From Schistocerca nitens (taxonomy: Eukaryota; Arthropoda; Insecta; Orthoptera; Acrididae): 64,000 nt of DNA. The stretch lies in the NCBI RefSeq assembly GCF_023898315.1, contig NC_064614.1:1054628432-1054692431 (forward strand), in the 5' to 3' direction. The notes below the pieces were generated by a model. That model did no database searches. It had not been told where the DNA came from and worked only from the letters and a program-made list of their open reading frames with translations. Positions 58,001 to 64,000 of this stretch are shown here, piece after piece. Every line of letters begins with the position of its first letter. Positions within the stretch are counted from its first letter, which is position 1. Made by a program: the position numbers and the translations under genes.

Positions 58001-59277
58001 TCCCCTGTCCTTGTCAATCTTTCTCTAATGCTCCCTCTGAAACTCTCTACAACCTCTGTTTTTTTCAGTTTATCCAGGTCCCATCTCCTTAATTTCCCGA
58101 CTTTAATTTCTACAGTTCTGCAGTTCATAACAAATAAATTGTGGTCATAGTCTACATCTGCCCCTGGAAATGTCTTATAATTTAAAATATGGATCCGAAA
58201 TCACTGTCTTACCATCATACGAGTATAAGCAATCTGAAACCTTCCGCTGTCTTCAATCTCTTCCACTTATACAGACTTACTTCATGATTCTTAAACCAAG
58301 TGTTAGCGATGATTAAATTATGCTCCGTGCAAAATTCTAGTAAGCGGCTTCATATTTCGTTCCATTCTACCAGTTCATATCCACCTACTATTTTTCCTTC
58401 TCTTCCTTTTCCTACTATCGAATTCCAGTCCCCCATCAGTATTAAATTTTCGCCTCTCTTAACTATCTGTATAATTTCTTTTAACTCATCACACATTTCT
58501 TCAATCTCTTCATCATCTGTGGAGCTAGTTAGCATATAAACTTTTGTTACTGTGGTAGGTGTGGGCTTAATGTCTCTCTTGGCTACAATAACGGGTTCAC
58601 TATGTTGTTCATTGTAGCTTACAGGTATTCTTATTTTCTTATTCATTATTAAACTCACATCTGTATTATCCCTATTCGATTTTGTATTTAGAACTCTGTA
58701 TTCACTAGACCAGGAGTTCTGTCTTTCTGCCACTCAAATTCACTACTTCCCACTGCATCTAACTGACTTATCCATTCCACTCTTTAAATCTTGTAACCTA
58801 CCTGCCCGTTTAAGGGATTTGACATTCCACGTTCCGATACCTCTTTCTCCTGATGACGACATCCTCCTGAGTAATCCACGCCTGGAGTTCCGAATAGAGG
58901 ACTATTTTATCTCTGAAATATTTTACCCAAGAGGACGTCATCATTATTTAATCATACGGTGCAGCTGCATGCACTCGGGGAAAAATTAAGGCCTTAGTTT
59001 CCCTTTGCTTTCAGCCGTTTGCAGTACCACCACAGCAAGGCCTTTTTGGTTAATGTTACAAAGAGATCAGTGAACCATCCAGGCTGCTGCTCCTGCAACT
59101 ATTGAAAAGGCTGCTGCCCCTCTTCAGGAACAACACTTTGTCTGGCGTCTCAACAGATTCCCGTCCGTTGTGGCTGCACCTACGGAAATCTGTCTGTATC
59201 GGTGAGGGACCCAAGCCTCCCCGCCAACGACAAGTTCATGGTTCATAGGGTGGGGGCGAGGGGTGAGTAAAAGTCTC

Positions 59278-61310
59278 ATGACAACGATAGTCTACGTCTT
59301 TATTTTGATGATGATCATAAAGAGTAGTTGCAAGTGGGTATTTGGGATACGGGAAAAAAAATCGATCATAAACTGTAATAACTTGGCCTAAAATTGTGAC
59401 GAATTACCCCACAACTATAAATAGCAATGGAATGAAGTCATACACTGGAATGTGAATGCCAAAGCGTATGGGAAATCATGACATCATCAAATTCTAGTAA
59501 TCACATGATAAGATTATATCATCTTGCACTTCTTCTGAGTGACTATGACGCCGTTTTTTGGGTCATAGATTATAGTAATTAGGATAATTCAGCCTGACCT
59601 GACATTTATACATGACACAATAGATCTACAGGAGTGGGGAAGATCGCCATTTTGGGTCGTAAATGATAGTAATTAATGTTAAGCTGAAAGCATCTAGTCA
59701 TAAAATAAACATGCGTAAACATAACTTAAGAAAACGAGGGAGCAGTTTGTTTGGATAAGTACGCTAGGCCAAACGGCCGATTCGTTTACTTAAGTCGAAC
59801 AGTGGGCCCATTGTGCTGGACCGTGACAACGGAGGTATAGGTGGGGTGAAAAGTGAGACTTACCGTGCCCTCCTCCATACTTATACACTGCCTGACAAAG
59901 AAAGTGAAGTATTCAGTAAAGGAAAAGGAAACGAGATGAGAGAGTATTTGCTGTTATTTCAGTGATTAGATCTTCGAGCCATTGCACAGCTATTGCTAAG
60001 TTGATGACAATGTGTCTTTGTCTAATCTTACGATCAGAGACGGCACTCGAATTGCTTTGGATACGGAACTCGAATTGTTTTGAAGATGGATGAATATTCA
60101 GTTGAAACTAGTGATCATCGTGTGCTGTACATTTACAATATGGACTTTTAAAAGATTTTGTTTATACAGTTTTTTTGCTTCATTAAACTTCTAAAATCGC
60201 TTGTCTCCTCCCTGACTCTGCCATGAAATAACAGACATATTACAAATTCATACAAGAATTTTATTTCCATCTTCTGTTGCGCTATGAACGGTTGTGAATT
60301 GTAACGAACTTTACTGTCGTTAGAGGTTGTTTGGTTTACACGGTTAATAAAGCTCCCTTAAAATTCGTTTGTTGGTATAGTCTTGCATCAAATGATAGGC
60401 CGTTCAGCGAAACAGTGGGGCATCCAGAGTACTCCCAAAGACTGAAAGATATTCACTTGAATTAAGGTTACTGTTAATCGAGCTCACTTAGTGCTGTTTT
60501 TTGCGACTTGTTTTACGTTACTTTTAACATTTATGTGTTCATTTACAATGTGCCTTTACTTTATATATGTCTATCACGTGTCTATGCATTCCTGTAAAGT
60601 TTTCAAGTAGGTACGTTTTAGCGATTAACCGATTTACGTAATGCAATGTGCTCATTGTCGCCTGCCGAAAGTCGTAATGTTAGATTTTCCGCTTTCACTG
60701 CTGAGAAAAGCCGAAGACTGGGCGCTCCCAACTGCGACATCGCGATTTTTACTGTTTGGCCTAGCACTGTGGAGTTTGTGATTTAAAACTAAAGTTAATG
60801 AGTCTACAGTACGACTGGTTTTACTTTGTAACACGAACTAAAAAAAATTGTTATCAATTTCGAGAAATCTATACAATTCAGCTTGCTGACAGTTCGAGAG
60901 ATGGAAAATATTTGATAACTTATCGTATTCATTCCTCTTAGTGTAAACACGAACCACGATCACTTATTCAGTTTTTGTGCATTTATCCCCCAAGTAAGCA
61001 GTGGTTTCAAATCTTTTTTCATTTTATGATGGAGAGTCTTATTATTCGGATTTTGTTTACGTAGCATATGAATGGAACTAATGAGGCAAATGAGATGGTT
61101 ACTTTTAGTCTCAAGAGTAAATCCGATAATCCTTCAAAAATCAAGACACTTAGTATTTTTTTTAGCAATGTCAGTAATCAGTAAAATTTCATTTTATTAG
61201 ACGTTGCCTTCACGTACTACAGGGACATAAAGTATTACATTACATATTGTCGGTAGATATTCCTGAGTAGGGACTCGTAGTTTATTAGCGCTATGGGTTC
61301 CACACAACCT
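59278..61310. other. Unassigned AT-rich DNA
   Basis: No gene is supported. Around 59869-59910 the sequence ACTGCCTGACAAAGAAAGTG looks like the end of a dispersed DNA-transposon-type repeat. The minus frame at 60652-60834 has no similarity. Confidence 0.3.
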
Positions 61311-61313
61311 TAA

Positions 61314-62345
61314 GCTACCGCTGCTCGTCGCTACCTCGCCGGCGGAGAACGCTAAGTGTGGGGAATGCATTAATCTGCGGTTTTTTGCTAATGATACCGT
61401 GGTATACGGTAAGGTGTCGAAGTTAAGTGACTGTAGGAAGATAAAAGACGACTTAGACAAAAGCCACCGCTGCTCGTCGCTACCTCGCCGGCGGAGAACG
61501 CCATGTGTGGGGAGTGCAGTAATCTGCGGTTTTTTGCTAATGATGCCGTGGTATACGGTAAGGTGTCGAAGTTAAGTGACTGTAGGAAGATAAAAGACGA
61601 CTTAGACAAAATTTCCAGTTGGTGTAATGAATGGCAGCCAGCCCTAAATGTGGACAAATGTAAGTTAATTTGGACGAATAGGAAGATCAAACTTGTAATG
61701 TTCAAATACAGTATTACTAGCGTCCTGCATGGCACAGTCAAGCCGTTTAAATATCTGAGCATAAAGTTGCATAGCGATTGAGGAGGAATGAGCACGTGAG
61801 AAGTGTGGTGGGGAAGGCAAATGGTCGACTTCGGTTTGTTGGGAGAATTTTAGGAATGAGTGGTTCAGATGCGAAGGAGACCGCATATAGGACGCTGGTG
61901 CGATCTATTCTTGAGTACTGCTCGAGTGTTTGGGATTTTTACGACTTCGGATAGAAAGAAGACATCGAAGTAGTTCAGAGGCGGGCTGCTAGATTTGTTA
62001 CCGGTAGGTTCGAATAACACGTAAGTATTATTGAGACGCTTCGGGAACTCAAATGCAGGGAAGGCAACGATCGTTTTGAGAAAAACTGTTGAGAAAATTT
62101 AGAAGACCCGCATTTGAAGCTGACTGCTGAAAGATTCTACTGCCGTCAACATACACTGCGCGTAAGGACCACGAAGACAAGATACGAGAAATTAGGACTC
62201 ATACGGAGGAATACAGACAGTCGTTCTTCCCTCACTCCATTAGCGAGTGGAACAGGAAAGGATATGACAAGTAGTGATACAGGGTACCTTCCGCCATTCA
62301 CTCTATTGCGGAGTATCTTTGTACAAGCAGGAGGGAGAAGGTGAT
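61314..62345 (+). pseudogene. CR1-like LINE 3' fragment with an internal 149 bp duplication
   Basis: The RT palm end LRFFANDAVVYGKVSKLSD carries FAND where FADD is expected, so a catalytic Asp is lost. ISSWCNEWQPALNVDKCK and FKYLSIKLHSD follow. Further on, in shifted frames, come VGKANGRLRFVGRILG-like and LVRSILEYCSSVWDFYDFG-like blocks and RKIRNTRTHTEEYRQSFF-like sequence. The block with FAND occurs twice in tandem (period 149 bases, first copy from about 61314, second from about 61463). No GATGTA tail is seen. Confidence 0.75.
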
Positions 62346-63012
62346 GTCACTCGAATGTTACTGGGAACGATTACTGCCCTAAAGTGCCCCATCTAATTTT
62401 TGGCTGCATAGTTCCAAGAACGTAACTCGCTATGTCGTGGGTTACAGCACCGCTCACATTCTGAAGACGTTAGTGAGGTGCTGCGCGGAGCTCATTGAGA
62501 TCTCAAAACTACAACTGCACTCTGCCAGAGTCCGAACACCATTCGTCTCCTGATATGAAGTATTATGTAGGGTAGTGGCTCATGTCAGAGTACACCTATG
62601 ACTATGTGGCATCATAACAGTTGCAGGTTGAAGAGCAGAATGTCTGAACGGAATGGAACAGCTAACTGGGCTTTCTATGTAGTGTGTAAGCTCTTATAAC
62701 ATTTCAGGCTTCTCTGAATACTAGTAAAAGTAAAAAACTAATTCCCTGACAATACCCTGAAGAATTCGCGATTCCGACTGGCTATCGCGTTATCCTCTGT
62801 CATATAACGTCATTTGTATGCAGTAAAGAGGGGAATGGGGTCTCCTGACCGTTGTCAGCTTTGAGAGCTGGAAACAGCTGCTTCTCATTCAAGCAGGTCC
62901 TCAACTGGTCCCATCCCACTACAGTTCTGCCACAATGCAAGAAACTCTGGCAGAACCGGTAATTGAACGCAGAACCTCCAGATGACAGCTAGACACGCTG
63001 ATCACACATGTC
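62346..63012. other. Unassigned DNA with a possible degraded SINE
   Basis: Near 62820-63005 (minus) a B-box-like GTTCTGCGTTCAATTACC sits beside TGGGACCAGTTGAGGACCTG, suggesting a degraded tRNA-derived element. No coding sequence is supported. Confidence 0.3.
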
Positions 63013-64000
63013 CAGGGTGAATCACCTAAAACTTGCACCGAAACGCGTTGCAGAAATGGAAAGTGCTATTCATGTGCGATATTCACAAAACAGATCGGTA
63101 GTCAGGGGCCCGTATTGTCAGGCCATAAACAGACTGTAATAACACTTAAAAGTGTATTTTTTGTGGAAACGGACGCTTTTTAGATGGAACATGGCCTATT
63201 GACACTTACAGACTAAAAGTAGAGTAAATTAGAATGTCAGGGGTGTTTGTTGCCAGATTCTAGTGCGAGTCGTTTACGAGATATCGCAGTTTAACAAGTT
63301 CCCACACCAATACCTGTGGTCGCCCACACTACAGAACAATACTAGGGCATAAACTAGTTATGTAGATTCTGACCAGTAACGAGACAACTGACCGTCATAG
63401 GTCAAGTTCAATGTAACCACCGGCAGTGGTAATAAACGCTTCCAGTTTGGTACGGAACGACTGCTGCACACCTGCTACCATTTCAGCGGAGACGTCCGAG
63501 TAGGTTGCAGTAATACGTTGTTGCATAGAACAGAGTGTAAATGGTATTTCCTTTTAAGCAGACATACATATGCCTGACTCGTGCTACTTCCTCGTGAGAT
63601 TGCACGGGAGCTAACGTGTGGATCAACTTGAGCAGCTGCAAGAACATTAATTTCCCCCTCTTTTGTTGTCACTTGTTTCCATCTGTTACGTTGTCTAGGT
63701 GTTACACTATCATTTTCAAGCTACTGGTTCAAGAGGCGTACAAATGATTGCTGAGATGGTTGACGTCTATTGGGACATGTCGCCTCATACACCGTACGAG
63801 AACGAGCTGCATTCTTCCTACACTCTCCATACACCATGAGCATGTTGGATTTTTCTGCATTGCATTGGTAAATCGCATCGTCCGCTCATGACCTCCAGCT
63901 TGGACTGTCATACACTAACTGACCAGCAAGTCGCAATGCGCCCAAGGAACACACACGCACACTGTAAGTAAACATAACAGCATCTTACATAGCAACTACA
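63013..64000 (-). mobile_element. Second mariner-like element, internally deleted, cut by window end
   Basis: The left end CAGGGTGAATCACCTAAAAC (63013) resembles a mariner terminal repeat. On the minus strand the coding remnant begins near 63852 with NMLMVYGECRKNAARSRTVY and EATCPNRRQPSQQSFVRLL. A TAG follows, then the same frame gives LENDSVTPRQRN and EINVLAAAQVDPHVSSRAIS (helix-turn-helix), ending about 63550. The frame is then lost. Near 63480-63405 a C-terminal-like run SAEMVAGVQQSFRTKLEAF appears, so the catalytic core is missing. It is a non-autonomous derivative of a family related to, but distinct from, the element at 4545-7527. The right terminus lies beyond the window. Confidence 0.7.

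Larger units (their letters stand above)
54764..59267 (-). mobile_element. Full-length RTE-type LINE (antisense) with nested insertions
   Basis: It is bounded by a 10 bp target-site duplication TAAAAGTCTC (54754-54763 and 59268-59277). Without the three inserted elements it is about 3.1 kb, the usual RTE length. The 5' leader lies at 58900-59267. The endonuclease part (58733-58350, minus) contains MGDWNSIVGKGREG. The pre-RT region has RALKNLSRKKARGVDDIPLD (57270-57210). The C-terminal block is VFVWSVAIYGSETWAINSLD (about 55190-55130), then MLKFRWVDHVTNEE (55088 downward). Part of the RT around 57110-57200 is deleted or scrambled, and stops occur, so it is inactive. Nested inserts are at 55247-56173, 56360-56567 and 57807-58000. 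Confidence 0.88.

Noticed and set aside
59866..59910. Micro-exon of about 28 bases on the minus strand with good splice-like ends
   Set aside because: The acceptor side matches what looks like a dispersed repeat terminus, and the length gives no testable coding signal.
1..64000. CRISPR arrays, operons, riboswitches, Shine-Dalgarno sites
   Set aside because: The sequence is eukaryotic in every respect; no direct-repeat/spacer array or prokaryotic gene order is present.

Overview
The window reads as an invertebrate nuclear genome, most likely a grasshopper or locust (Schistocerca-like Acrididae). That assignment is inference. It rests on very sparse coding sequence, spliceosomal introns, dense decayed non-LTR retrotransposons, mariner and hAT DNA transposons, and many tRNA-derived SINEs whose core sequence I recognise from orthopteran DNA. 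Nothing prokaryotic is present: no operons, rRNA, CRISPR array or phage genes.

The only host coding sequence I can support is two exons on the minus strand, at 25485-25607 and 1007-1141. Both have consensus splice sites and one open frame. They join in phase across a 24.3 kb intron. Together they encode two membrane-spanning helices joined by a short polar loop, resembling TM6-loop-TM7 of a class A G-protein-coupled receptor. Exons for the earlier helices and for the tail must lie outside the window or were not recognisable. Almost everything from 1.1 to 25.5 kb is therefore intron filled with mobile DNA.

Layout. 0-1 kb: Ty3/gypsy RT relic and the downstream receptor exon. 2.5-4.3 kb: decayed RTE-type LINE. 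4.5-7.5 kb: complete mariner-like transposon with 440 bp terminal inverted repeats and an apparently intact transposase interrupted by one intron. 7.6-11.5 kb: three LINEs in antisense. 12.8-14.0 kb: hAT transposase relic. 14.2-17.1 kb: RTE fragments. 17.8-23.3 kb: SINEs, a CpG-dense patch and a G-run. 24.1-25.2 kb: internally deleted hAT. 25.5 kb: upstream receptor exon. 27.9-31.7 kb: SINEs and a second CR1 copy. 35.1-35.7 kb: purine-rich tract. 37.6-40.2 kb: two more hAT-like relics. 40.5-42 kb: CR1-like LINE carrying a tRNA-like element with inverted arms. 43.4-50.2 kb: SINEs of four types. 50.2-54.5 kb: mostly unassigned AT-rich DNA with a minisatellite. 54.8-59.3 kb: full-length RTE LINE bounded by a 10 bp target-site duplication and carrying three nested insertions. 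61.3-62.3 kb: CR1-like 3' fragment. 63.0 kb to the end: a second, deleted mariner.

The mobile elements form a stratigraphy. Old LINE and hAT relics carry many stops. Younger SINEs sit inside them with clean 9-15 bp target-site duplications. The 4.5-7.5 kb mariner is the only element whose protein still looks intact.
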